The position numbers and the translations under genes were made by a program. Below, in pieces: positions 46,033 to 54,877 of a DNA stretch of 64,000 bases. The stretch's first letter is position 1. Every line of letters begins with the position of its first letter. The notes below the pieces were generated by a model, which worked only from the letters and a program-made list of their open reading frames with translations, ran no database searches and was not told the origin of the DNA. The DNA is from Niastella koreensis GR20-10. GTDB taxonomy: Bacteria > Bacteroidota > Bacteroidia > Chitinophagales > Chitinophagaceae. Where the stretch lies: assembly GCF_000246855.1 (NCBI RefSeq), contig NC_016609.1:1178001-1242000 (forward strand). The letters are read 5' to 3'.

Positions 46033-49000
46033 TTATGCGACCTTATAAGCTCCTTTCGCCGCCTGCACGCTTCCTGTGCGCTTCAGTACACCCCAGCCCT
46101 GTAATTCGCCTTTAATCGCTTTCAGGTAGGCTTTGAACAATACTATCAGCATCAGCCAGCGGTATATAAGCCGTTGTGGTATTAACCATAACAGGCGCGA
46201 TTTCTTTTCTTTTTCAAAATGAAAGGCCATTACCGATACCGCCACATCTACCAGCATGAATAACCCGTAATAAACCAGGATGTGGCCTGCGTTACCGGTA
46301 AGTATGCCAATCAGCATAAAGATATCTGCCACGGGGGCAAAGGCCGGTATAATGAACTGGAACAGCAGGATATTGGGGAACGCCGCCCAGCCCAGGGCCT
46401 TGCACTCTTTATTGAACAACACCTTGCGATGCTTCCAGAAGGTTTGCATTACCCCAAAGCTCCAGCGAAACCGTTGTTTTATGAACATCTTTACCGATTC
46501 TGGCGCTTCGGTAAACGCCAGGGCCTCGTGTTCATTGGCAATGGTATACCCCTGCCGCAAAATGCGTACACTCAGGTCGCAGTCTTCAGCCAGGGTATCG
46601 GTGGTAAACCCGCCGGCGTCCTCAATGGCCTGTTTGCGGAAGGCCCCAATGGCGCCAGGCACTACCGTAATGGCATTCAGCCAGGCAAATGCTCTGCGGT
46701 CGAAGTTCTGGCTGGTAATGTACTCGATACTTTGCCAGCGGGTGAGCATGTTCACCAGGTTACCCACTTTTACGTTACCGGCTACGGCGCCAACGACGGC
46801 CTCCCCCCGGCCCCCTCCGGTGGAGGGGGAGCCAGATACCTCGCGACTAATAGCTTCGGGATCTGAATGCAAGAGTTGGGTGTTGCCAAACTCCTCCCCC
46901 ACCGGGGGAGGCTGGGAGGGGGCCAAATGCCTCATCATCTTAGGTATAGCATCGGGATGCAGGTGCGTATCGGCGTCGATGCATATTACATACTCAGCTT
47001 TCGATTCTTTTATCCCAAAGTTCAGGGCCGATGCCTTGCCGCCATTGGGTTTGGTAAATACTTTTACCCTGGGATGGCCTTTAAAGGCATCGTGTATTTT
47101 TTCATATGTACCATCCTTACTGCCATCATCAACAAAAATGATCTCTGTATTGGGCCAGTTTGTTTTTAATAAGTTGTGTACCGAGTTAACGGCATTCACG
47201 GCCTCGTTGTAAGCAGGTACAATGATGGATACCAGCGGGTAATTGGTGATCGCGGGCCATACCACTAGTTTTTCCCTGCGGCGTTGCCGGGTGGCCAAAA
47301 AGGCCAGGAATGTCAGGCGGGCCATAGACAATACAATGAACACCACAAACAGGAAGAACAGGATCTTGCCGGCCCAATACCCCGATTCGGCCAGCAGGTA
47401 ATTCAATTGTACCAGGTAGTAATCTTTGCCCTTGGGCACAGCCGGCATCAGCTCGGCTTTTTTCTTACCCAGCAGATCAGCAATTGTGGTGAACTGGTAG
47501 CCCCGGCTTTTAAAATATTCAATAATGCGGGGCAGGGCCTTGATGGTTTCACTGCGGGTATCGCCCCCGGCATCGTGCAATAAGATAACGTTACCGCTTA
47601 ACCCGGCAGCTGTAAGGTCCTGTTTGCGTTTGATGGTCCTGGCTACAATGCTGTCTGCAGTTACGCCAGGTTCCCAGTCTAGCGGGTCAACGGATTCCCC
47701 TACATCCAGGTAATTCTTGGTGCGGGCAATGGCCACAGGCAACAGCTCTTCCATTTTCTCCGGTTCAAAATCGGCATTGTAAGGCGCCCTGAACAGGATG
47801 GTGGAGTGGCCGGTAATACATTCCAGCAACAGGCGGGTGCTTTCCATTTCAAGCAGCGCCCGTTTGGGTGAAATCTCTGCCACGTTAGGATGGGTAAAGG
47901 TGTGGTTGCCCAGTTCGTACCCTTCCTTATACATACGTTTTACAATGGGAATATTTTTCTCGGCATTGATGCCCACCAGGAAGAAGGCGGCAGGTACTTT
48001 TTCTTTTTGCAGAATATCCAGCACCTGGGGTGTCCAGGTGGGGTCGGGACCATCGTCAAAAGTAAGCACCAGTTTTTTAGGGTCGGCGGTACCGTATTTT
48101 TTAACCACGAACATGCTTGGCAGGCTATCGTAACGTTCTTCGCTGATGAGCATATCGGAGCTGTCTATCTCAGGCGTAATTTTGCCATCCACTGGTGTGC
48201 TCAGGATATCCAGGATCTCGCCTTCACCCATATAATCCACATCGTTGCTCGATTGTACACGCGTAAATTTTTTAAAGTCGAAGTTAGCCAGCGCCTGTTT
48301 TTCCATGTCCTGGTTGTAGAACTTCCAGATGCGGCTGTCTTCACTGCCCAGGCGCCACAAGGCGGTGCCGGCCAGTCCATATTCAGTAGCAAAACGCAGA
48401 CTGTTAAACGTGCTGGCCGCATCCATAAAATAAACCTGGTGCGGTTTATCATCATCGTCGTAATAACTGTAATGAAGGTTGTATGAGTTGTTATCGAAAT
48501 CGATAACCCCTTCCGATTCACGGGCGGTAGACAGGGCCTGCTGATACGTGATGTTGGTAGCAGCGCCATGCTGCGGCCAGTCGTACCCATATGCCGCCAG
48601 CGACAATATCAATTTGTCGGAGGGGATCTTGCGGGCCACTTTATCAACAGCACTCTCTATCCATTGCTGGTGGGCAATAGGGCCGGGACCGGTATGATCG
48701 GCATACTGGTCGTACGCCATCAAAAAGATGTAGTCGTTGTATTTGGCCAGTTCGTCATAATTGTAATCTTCGTTGAAGGGCGAAATATCCTGGGTTACCA
48801 GCAGGCCTTTTGCGTGCAGGCGGGTATACAGTTCTTTCTGAAAGGCCACCAGGGGCTCATCTGAATCTTCCTTCAGTTCTTCAAAGTCAACGTTCACCCC
48901 AATAAAATGATTCTTTTCAAGGATGTTGATCACATCGTTGATCAGCTTTTCTTTTTTGGCCGCGTTGGTAAGAATGCGGTGTACCGGTTCGCCCAGAAAT

Positions 49001-49560
49001 TCAGTTTTATAGTTGTTGGAGAGAATAGGCATAATGGGCACGCCGCTTTTTTTCATGATGGCCAGCGCCCGGTCATCTACCGAAGTGGTAATGGTATCGG
49101 CCTTGGGATCAATGAACATCCATTCAGGGATCACCAGGTTGAGGTTGGAAATATTCCTTTGCAGCGAATAGAACGATTGCGGGTCCCAGGCTACATAAAA
49201 GGCGGAACGGATACCACAGGGAAACCGGTTGAACGAGGGATAAGCCGGTGGCAACTGGTATTTGGGAGCGGTAGGCGCCAGCAGGGCGGCTTTCTTTTCC
49301 GCGGCTTTCTTTTCTTTATGTCTGATGTATTTCTCAAAACCGGGCGCCCATTTTTTTGAAATGGGTACATCGTTTTTGTCGGGAAGGCCATTGGTTAATT
49401 GCGCCGTGTTCTTATTCAGGTTAGGAATGGCGGGTGTATAAACCTGGTTCAGCGCTACGATCAGCACGGTGGCTGCGAAGATCAGGCCCAGTAGCAAGAA
49501 GAGTAGGGTCCACTTGAACTGGTTCCATCGGGTGGATGAATTGGTCTGGAAAATTTGCAT
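46033..49560 (-). CDS. GH18 domain - polysaccharide deacetylase - GT2 synthase fusion
   Basis: An 1175-residue membrane protein with three enzyme domains. After one N-terminal helix (about 17-38) comes a GH18-type barrel (about 115-430) with the catalytic pattern 'GVNVDFEEL' (Asp225, Glu227). The NodB deacetylase follows (about 490-700) with 'TFDDGPD' (Asp502, Asp503) and 'HTFTH' (His553, His557). After a helix near 735-760 comes a processive GT2 domain with 'FVDDGSKDG' (Asp811/812), 'DAD' (862-864), 'AEDCDLS' and 'QRFRW' (1029-1033), then more helices to the end. It is predicted to make, deacetylate and cut an N-acetylglucosamine-type polymer at one site. Residues about 879-918 look like an inserted repeat. 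Confidence 0.9.
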   Translation of the reverse strand: MQIFQTNSSTRWNQFKWTLLFLLLGLIFAATVLIVALNQVYTPAIPNLNKNTAQLTNGLPDKNDVPISKKWAPGFEKYIRHKEKKAAEKKAALLAPTAPKYQLPPAYPSFNRFPCGIRSAFYVAWDPQSFYSLQRNISNLNLVIPEWMFIDPKADTITTSVDDRALAIMKKSGVPIMPILSNNYKTEFLGEPVHRILTNAAKKEKLINDVINILEKNHFIGVNVDFEELKEDSDEPLVAFQKELYTRLHAKGLLVTQDISPFNEDYNYDELAKYNDYIFLMAYDQYADHTGPGPIAHQQWIESAVDKVARKIPSDKLILSLAAYGYDWPQHGAATNITYQQALSTARESEGVIDFDNNSYNLHYSYYDDDDKPHQVYFMDAASTFNSLRFATEYGLAGTALWRLGSEDSRIWKFYNQDMEKQALANFDFKKFTRVQSSNDVDYMGEGEILDILSTPVDGKITPEIDSSDMLISEERYDSLPSMFVVKKYGTADPKKLVLTFDDGPDPTWTPQVLDILQKEKVPAAFFLVGINAEKNIPIVKRMYKEGYELGNHTFTHPNVAEISPKRALLEMESTRLLLECITGHSTILFRAPYNADFEPEKMEELLPVAIARTKNYLDVGESVDPLDWEPGVTADSIVARTIKRKQDLTAAGLSGNVILLHDAGGDTRSETIKALPRIIEYFKSRGYQFTTIADLLGKKKAELMPAVPKGKDYYLVQLNYLLAESGYWAGKILFFLFVVFIVLSMARLTFLAFLATRQRRREKLVVWPAITNYPLVSIIVPAYNEAVNAVNSVHNLLKTNWPNTEIIFVDDGSKDGTYEKIHDAFKGHPRVKVFTKPNGGKASALNFGIKESKAEYVICIDADTHLHPDAIPKMMRHLAPSQPPPVGEEFGNTQLLHSDPEAISREVSGSPSTGGGRGEAVVGAVAGNVKVGNLVNMLTRWQSIEYITSQNFDRRAFAWLNAITVVPGAIGAFRKQAIEDAGGFTTDTLAEDCDLSVRILRQGYTIANEHEALAFTEAPESVKMFIKQRFRWSFGVMQTFWKHRKVLFNKECKALGWAAFPNILLFQFIIPAFAPVADIFMLIGILTGNAGHILVYYGLFMLVDVAVSVMAFHFEKEKKSRLLWLIPQRLIYRWLMLIVLFKAYLKAIKGELQGWGVLKRTGSVQAAKGAYKVA
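46809..46924. mobile_element. Palindromic repeat element inserted in frame in the GT2 domain
   Basis: 116 bp bounded by 10-bp perfect inverted repeats, GGCCCCCTCC at 46809-46818 and GGAGGGGGCC at 46915-46924. Two internal perfect 8-bp hairpins lie at 46811-46829 and 46893-46911. On the coding strand it is read as low-complexity Pro/Gly/Ser residues ('PSQPPPVGEE', 'SPSTGGGRGE'), which break a domain that otherwise runs from 'MRHL' to 'VGAVAGNVKVGN'. It looks like a small non-autonomous REP- or MITE-like unit. No target duplication is evident. Confidence 0.65.
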
Positions 49561-49879
49561 ACATGTCGGTTTAGTCAGGTGATTGGTCTATTTAATGCAC
49601 CTTATGAATGCAAAGTTGGTAAGAGGATAAATGTTAAAATAAGCGTTAACCGCCGCTTAACTGTTAATTACTCGTTAAGCGTATGTATGTGACTATTAAT
49701 GAGCTGTTTAGTTCAATGTTTTAAGTTGAAAGTTATAAGTTGATGCTTCGGGGTGCTAAGTTTCAGTTAGCAGGTTCGTAGGTTATTTCTCTGCCCTCTG
49801 CCCTTTGCCCCGCTTCTTAAAACTAAAAAAAGCCCCCCGTTACCGGAGGGCCCATATAAAGAATCAACTTGTTCTAAAA
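49561..49879. other. Gene-free stretch between secDF and the fusion gene
   Basis: The upstream region of the GT2 fusion plus the secDF terminator. 49621-49800 is repeat-like AT-rich text (AGTTGAAAGTTATAAGTTGATG). CAAAGTTG at 49613 is close to, but not, a minus-strand TAnnTTTG. No gene was seen. Confidence 0.55.
49824..49853 (-). terminator. Terminator of secDF
   Basis: Read on the minus strand, GCCCTCC-GGTAAC-GGGGGGC (49832-49851, one G-U pair) is followed by TTTTTTT. It lies 26 bp after the secDF stop. Confidence 0.8.
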
Positions 49880-52800
49880 TTATGCTTTATTCGTCACAGC
49901 CGCTTTGGTGGCGGTTGTTCCTGTTTTGGCAGCAGGAGCGGGTTCACCCAGCGGTTTGTCTTTGGCAAAGTCGATGAGGATCGGCGCAGCTACAAAGATA
50001 GAAGAATAAGTACCGGTAATAACACCGATCAACATGGCGAAGGCGAAACCTTTGGTTACTTCACCACCTACCAGGAACAGGATGAGGATGGTGAGGAACA
50101 CGGTGAGCGACGTCATAATAGTACGGCTCAGGGTATCGTTGATCGCTTTGTTAATAATGGTTGTTTTATCGGCGCCGTGCATGGTATGACTGTATTCGCG
50201 GATACGGTCGTACACGATCACGGTATCGTTCATGGAGAAACCAATCACCGTCAGAATCGCAGCAATAAAGTGCTGGTCAATTTCAAGCGGGAAGGGCACC
50301 ACATCTTTCAGGAACGAGAACACTGCCATGGTTACCAGTACGTCGTGCAACAGGGCTACGATGGTACCTAAAGAGTATCTCCAGTCGCGGAAACGGATGA
50401 AGATATAGATGGCAATGATCAGCATTGACCAGAAAGTAGCCCATTGAGCGCCTTTCTTAAGGTCATCGGAGATGGTGGGGTTCACCTTGTTACTACCTAT
50501 CAGTAAACGGGTGTTGAAATCCTGCTGGGTAGTGCCTACAGGTAAGTAAGATTTCAACCCATTGTATAAAGTGCTTTGTACAGCTGAATCCACTGTTATA
50601 CCGGTTTCGCTAACGCGGTAATCGGTAGTGATGTTCAGTTTATCAGGACCGCCATATGTTTTAATGGTAGGTGTGCTGCCGAAGGTTTTTTCCAGCGAAT
50701 TCCGGATCTCTTCAGCATTCACAGACTTACCAAAATTCACTACATAGCTTCTGCCGCCGCTGAATTCAACACCGTATCTGAAACCGTGGAAGAAAGAAGC
50801 TACACCCAGTAATAATACCACTGCAGAAATGCCGTAGGCAACCTTGCGGTACTGGATAAACTTGAACGCCGCGTGTTTGAAGATGCGTTTTGATAAACCG
50901 GTGAAGTATACGAAGTGTCTGTTCTTGTTGGTATAGAAATCAGTGATCAGGCGTGATACCAGGATACCGCAGAACAACGATAACAAAATACCGAGGATCT
51001 GGGTAGTGGCAAAACCTAATACCGGGCCTAAACCATAAATGAACAGGATGATAGCGGTCAACATGGTAGTGATGTGGGCATCGAGTACCGGTGGTAATGA
51101 ACGCAGGTAACCGGCTTTAACGGCCTGTGCGTAGGTATTACCTTTTGACAGCTCTTCTTTAATACGTTCAAAGATGATTACGTTGGTGTCTACCGCCATA
51201 CCAATGGTCAACACCAGACCGGCAATACCGGGTGCTGTTAACGTGGCATTCAGGGCGCTCAGTACGCCGATGGTAAACAACAGGTTCAGTATCAGGGCGA
51301 TGTTGGCTACAATACCGGCGGTATTATAATATACCAGCATCAGGGCGAAGATCACGATAAATGAAATGGCGAAGGCCATAATACCGCCATGTACAGCTTG
51401 TGTACCCAGGGTAGGACCAACCACCTGTTCCTGAACGATGATAGCAGGTGTTTCGAGTTTACCTGCTTTCAGGATGTTGGCCAGGTCATTGGCTTCCGTG
51501 ATAACCAGCTGCTGGTTTTTACCGCCAGAACCCATGGTTACGCGGGAGTGGCCGCCTTCGATCTTTTGAATTACGTTAGGGGCGCTGTAAACGATGTCAT
51601 CCAATACGATAGCAATTGGGTGACCTACATTTCTTCCGGTAAGGGTAGCCCAGTTTCTGGCGCCGGTGGGGTTCATTTCCATGGCAACGGCCACTTCATT
51701 GGTAACCTGGTCAAACTCCTGGCGGGCATCTTCAATAGCGTCGCCTTCCAGAAAAGCTTTGTCTCTGCCGGGAATGGTTTTGATCGCATACAAACGGAGA
51801 AAATTGCTCAGTTTACCATCATCGTCGCGGTCTTGTTTACCCCACAGGAATTTAATGTTTGCAGGGAAATTGTTGCGAACAACCGGCAGGCTCAGGTATT
51901 TATTAACCGCTGCAGTATCGGCTAAAAGGGCTGCACCCAGTGAAGGGGAGTAGCTTACTTTGCCGGTATTGGGGTCCTGTTGCGGAGGAATGAATTTGAT
52001 TTTACTAACCAGCAGGTTTTTGGCAGTAGTATCTTTTTTAGCAACACCATTTGAATCTGTAATAGTAGCGGCCATGTACTCGTCGAGCGATTTAGCTGCT
52101 GTCATTACAGAATTAGACAATTCTTCCAATGTGTATACTTCCCAGAATTGCAGGTGAGCGGTTGATTGCAGGTATTTGCGAACACGGTCTGGATCGCTGG
52201 CGCCGGCCAGTTCCACGGTGATGATACCTTTATTTTCATCGAGGTTGATGTTGGGTTGCGCCACGCCAAACTGGTCAATACGGTTACGCAGCACCTGGTA
52301 GGTCTGTTGCATGGCGGCATTGGCCTGTTCGTGAATGTAGTTCAACACTTTGCTGTCAGTAGCATCGCCGCTCAGTTTGTTATTGGCGTTCACAAACAGG
52401 GGAGCCAGTCTGGCGCCCGGGTTTTGTTCGTGGTAAGAATCAGCAAACAGGTCGATAAAGTTTTTATCGCTGTTAAGCTTTTTTCTTTGCGCATCGGCGA
52501 TAGCGTTCGTTAATCCTGGGTCTTTTTGGTTATTAGCCAGGTTTTTAACAAGGCCGTCCAGGGCAATATCCATCGTTACGTTGATACCACCTTGCAGATC
52601 GAGACCCAGCAACAATTCGCTTTCTTTCGCTTTCTGGTAAGTTTGACCCCACCAGGTAATTTTTTTGTCTCTTGTAGCAGTCAGCAAGCTATCGAGATAA
52701 GCGTCATGTGCGTTGTCCACGGTATCCTTGTAATAGGCGCGGGCTTCAGTGTTGGAGGGGTACTTCTGTTGAGGAGTAAGGGGATAGGTCCGTTTTACAT

Positions 52801-52918
52801 ACATCTCCGCTTTCTTACCCATTTCTTTTTCGTGCTGGTTTACGAACCAGGTAAAGGAAAGCTGGTATAAAGAGATCAGTATCAACAGACCTGCAAAAAT
52901 GCTAACCAGTGCTCTCAT
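49880..52918 (-). CDS. secDF: Protein translocase subunit SecDF (fused)
   Basis: A 1012-residue fusion of SecD and SecF, which use the proton gradient to help pull preproteins across the inner membrane. The SecD part (about 1-640) opens with one helix, then a long periplasmic P1 domain with 'ELLLGLDLQGGINVTMDIAL' and 'VLRNRIDQFGVAQPNI', and five helices with 'GLVLTIGMAVDTNVIIFERI'. The SecF part (about 670-990) has 'GVEFSGGRSYVVNF' and 'AAILTVIGFSMNDTVIVYDRIRE'. Fusion is the normal state in Bacteroidota. The P1 domain is longer than in E. coli SecD. Single gene with a TATCTTTG promoter close by. Confidence 0.97.
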   Translation of the reverse strand: MRALVSIFAGLLILISLYQLSFTWFVNQHEKEMGKKAEMYVKRTYPLTPQQKYPSNTEARAYYKDTVDNAHDAYLDSLLTATRDKKITWWGQTYQKAKESELLLGLDLQGGINVTMDIALDGLVKNLANNQKDPGLTNAIADAQRKKLNSDKNFIDLFADSYHEQNPGARLAPLFVNANNKLSGDATDSKVLNYIHEQANAAMQQTYQVLRNRIDQFGVAQPNINLDENKGIITVELAGASDPDRVRKYLQSTAHLQFWEVYTLEELSNSVMTAAKSLDEYMAATITDSNGVAKKDTTAKNLLVSKIKFIPPQQDPNTGKVSYSPSLGAALLADTAAVNKYLSLPVVRNNFPANIKFLWGKQDRDDDGKLSNFLRLYAIKTIPGRDKAFLEGDAIEDARQEFDQVTNEVAVAMEMNPTGARNWATLTGRNVGHPIAIVLDDIVYSAPNVIQKIEGGHSRVTMGSGGKNQQLVITEANDLANILKAGKLETPAIIVQEQVVGPTLGTQAVHGGIMAFAISFIVIFALMLVYYNTAGIVANIALILNLLFTIGVLSALNATLTAPGIAGLVLTIGMAVDTNVIIFERIKEELSKGNTYAQAVKAGYLRSLPPVLDAHITTMLTAIILFIYGLGPVLGFATTQILGILLSLFCGILVSRLITDFYTNKNRHFVYFTGLSKRIFKHAAFKFIQYRKVAYGISAVVLLLGVASFFHGFRYGVEFSGGRSYVVNFGKSVNAEEIRNSLEKTFGSTPTIKTYGGPDKLNITTDYRVSETGITVDSAVQSTLYNGLKSYLPVGTTQQDFNTRLLIGSNKVNPTISDDLKKGAQWATFWSMLIIAIYIFIRFRDWRYSLGTIVALLHDVLVTMAVFSFLKDVVPFPLEIDQHFIAAILTVIGFSMNDTVIVYDRIREYSHTMHGADKTTIINKAINDTLSRTIMTSLTVFLTILILFLVGGEVTKGFAFAMLIGVITGTYSSIFVAAPILIDFAKDKPLGEPAPAAKTGTTATKAAVTNKA

Positions 52919-52950
52919 TGGATTGTTTCGATTTATTTTTTTAGAGTTGG

Positions 52951-52958
52951 CAAAGATA
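52951..52958 (-). promoter_or_regulatory. -7 element of secDF
   Basis: CAAAGATA on the plus strand is TATCTTTG on the minus strand, 33 bp before the secDF start. Confidence 0.7.
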
Positions 52959-53302
52959 GTGTTTTCGGTCAGGAAACAATACCGTTACAGGTTACAAGTT
53001 ACAGGTTTCATGAGTATTCGGGCCCTTTAGGGGGCCATTTCGTTTGTAAAAACGCCTTTTAGGGGTAAATATGTATTCCGGGCAGGAGAAATAGGTACAG
53101 ATAACCTCATTTAACGGGGTTGCAGCGCAAACGGCGGGCTGGTTTGGGAGCCTGGCAGATGAGAATTTTGCAGATTGTATAAGTTTTTTGCCTTCAGAGC
53201 CGGTAACCTGAAACCGGCAACCTGTAACAGCCCATGACATTTTCAATTTTTCAAATTTTCAACCCCGGGCATTTTCAACCAAGCACTTTATCACATTTGC
53301 AG

Positions 53303-53310
53303 TACTTTTG
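53303..53310 (+). promoter_or_regulatory. -7 element of the aminotransferase gene
   Basis: TACTTTTG, 40 bp before the ATG at 53350. Confidence 0.7.
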
Positions 53311-53349
53311 CGGCACAAAAAAACTACCAACCTAATTTTAGTTATTAGT

Positions 53350-54540
53350 ATGCAACTATCATCCCGTTTACAGTTATTCAACGAGCCGGAAACATTGAAG
53401 ATGGCTAAGTTGGGCCGTGAATTGCGCGCCAAAGGTATTGATGTGATTGACCTGAGCCTCGGCGAACCAGATTTTGATACGCCAGAGCATATTAAAGAAG
53501 CTGCCAAGAAGGCAATTGATGAGAACTGGAGCCACTATACCCCTGTTGCCGGTTATCCTGAATTGCGTGAAGCGGTTTGTACCAAACTGAAGCGTGATAA
53601 TAATTTGTCATATAAGCCTGAAAACATCATTGCTTCTACGGGCGCCAAGCATAGCCTGGCCAATGCCGTATTTGCAACTGTAAGCAAAGGCGACGAAGTG
53701 GTGATCCCTACTCCTTACTGGGTTACCTATTCCGAGATCGTGAAACTGGGCGAAGGCGTGGTGAAACTGGTTCCCACCAAAATTGAGAACAAGTACAAAT
53801 TAACGCCTGCCGAACTGGAAGCAGCGATGAGCGATAAAACAAGGTTGTTTATCTTCTCTTCACCCTGTAACCCCAGCGGCAGCGTATACAGTAAAGCAGA
53901 GCTGGAAGGCCTCGCCGGCGTATTCCGCAAATTCCCTAATTGTTATATCCTGTCTGACGAAATTTATGAATACATCAATTTCGTAGGCAAACACGAAAGC
54001 ATTGCGCAGTTTGAAGACCTGAAAGACCGCGTGATCGTATTGAACGGTTTGAGTAAAGGTTTTGCTATGACCGGTTACCGCTTGGGTTACCTGGCTGCAC
54101 ACCCTGATGTAATCAAGGCCTGTGAGAAATTACAGGGACAGTTTACCAGCGGTACCAACAGTATCACCCAACGTGCTGCCATCACCGCACTTACTACCGA
54201 TCTGAAACCTTCTATGGAAATGACGAAGGAATTTGAACGTCGTAAAAAACGCGTGATGGAGCTGATGAAAGCTATCCCCGGTTTAACTTTCCCCGAGCCG
54301 GATGGTGCTTTCTACGTGTTCCCAACCGTTAGCGCTTTCTTTGGGAAGAGCGATGGCGAAGAAACCATCAAAGATGCCGATGACCTGTGTATGTACCTGC
54401 TGAACAAAGCACACGTAAGTACCGTTACAGGCCGCGCCTTTGGCGAGCCTCAGGCAATCCGCATCTCTTTTGCCAACAGCATGGAGAAAATCGAAGAAGC
54501 CTGGAAGCGGATTACTGCAGCCTTGGCTAAGTTGAAATAA
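53350..54540 (+). CDS. Pyridoxal-phosphate aminotransferase (aspartate aminotransferase, class I)
   Basis: A 396-residue fold-I aminotransferase of the bacterial type Ib aspartate aminotransferase group. It has 'VIDLSLGEPDFDTPEHI' at the start, 'IASTGAKHSLANAV' (phosphate binding), 'FSSPCNPSGSVYS' (PLP Asn), 'ILSDEIYEYI' (PLP Asp) and 'NGLSKGFAMTGYRLGY', with Lys236 forming the internal aldimine. The C-terminal Arg is in 'IRISFANS'. The enzyme links aspartate and glutamate metabolism; prephenate or other substrates are possible in this group. The frame extends to a TTG at 53308 inside the promoter, so ATG 53350 is used. Followed by a GTTGAC array and a palindromic terminator. Confidence 0.93.
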   Translation: MQLSSRLQLFNEPETLKMAKLGRELRAKGIDVIDLSLGEPDFDTPEHIKEAAKKAIDENWSHYTPVAGYPELREAVCTKLKRDNNLSYKPENIIASTGAKHSLANAVFATVSKGDEVVIPTPYWVTYSEIVKLGEGVVKLVPTKIENKYKLTPAELEAAMSDKTRLFIFSSPCNPSGSVYSKAELEGLAGVFRKFPNCYILSDEIYEYINFVGKHESIAQFEDLKDRVIVLNGLSKGFAMTGYRLGYLAAHPDVIKACEKLQGQFTSGTNSITQRAAITALTTDLKPSMEMTKEFERRKKRVMELMKAIPGLTFPEPDGAFYVFPTVSAFFGKSDGEETIKDADDLCMYLLNKAHVSTVTGRAFGEPQAIRISFANSMEKIEEAWKRITAALAKLK

Positions 54541-54584
54541 GTTGACGAGTTGACCCGTTGACGGGTTGATGAGTTAATAAGTTA
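54541..54584. repeat. GTTGAC array directly after the aminotransferase stop
   Basis: GTTGACGA, GTTGACCC, GTTGACGG, GTTGATGA, GTTAATAA: five octamer units. Confidence 0.85.
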
Positions 54585-54590
54585 TATATG

Positions 54591-54620
54591 ACCCTCCCGA
54601 TGCATCGGGAGGGTTTTTTG
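54591..54620 (+). terminator. Terminator, TCCCGAT-ATCGGGA type
   Basis: ACCCTCCCGATGCATCGGGAGGGT (54591-54614) is a perfect palindrome followed by TTTTTG. Confidence 0.9.
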
Positions 54621-54877
54621 TTTGTTGAAACCTGACGCCAGTGCTGCTATTAAGCTACTGTTGCGTCGCAGTATGTTCGTCGTTCAGTAATTCTATTCAG
54701 CAATTCTCGTATGTGATAAAGCATTTATATTACTTGTTAACTGGTTAACGGGGTAACTGGTCAACCTTTCAATCAGCCAACTGAACCAGTTCTTAACCAA
54801 TATTAATGTCTATACGACAATTACATTATCCCTATTCGTTTTTACCGTATATTTAGTACACTAAAACGAGCGCTTCC
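54621..54877. other. Gap upstream of the GH127 gene
   Basis: Contains a further GTTAAC array (54735-54765) and, just before the gene, TATATTTA at 54845, one base from TAnnTTTG. With the preceding array and terminator the gap is 337 bp. No gene was seen. Confidence 0.5.

Larger units (their letters stand above)
52919..53349. other. 431-bp divergent gap between secDF and the aminotransferase gene
   Basis: Holds the two promoters (52951 minus, 53303 plus) and repeat text GTTACAGGTTACAAGTTACAG (52983-53003), echoed inverted at 53205-53232 (AACCTGAAACCGGCAACCTGTAAC). A GGGCCC/AGGGGGCC patch lies near 53020. No gene was seen. Confidence 0.6.

Noticed and set aside
46280-47212. 310-codon plus-strand frame opposite the GT2 fusion gene
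   Set aside because: It is antisense to conserved GT2 motifs in a high-GC third-position gene; no promoter, ribosome site or family resemblance.
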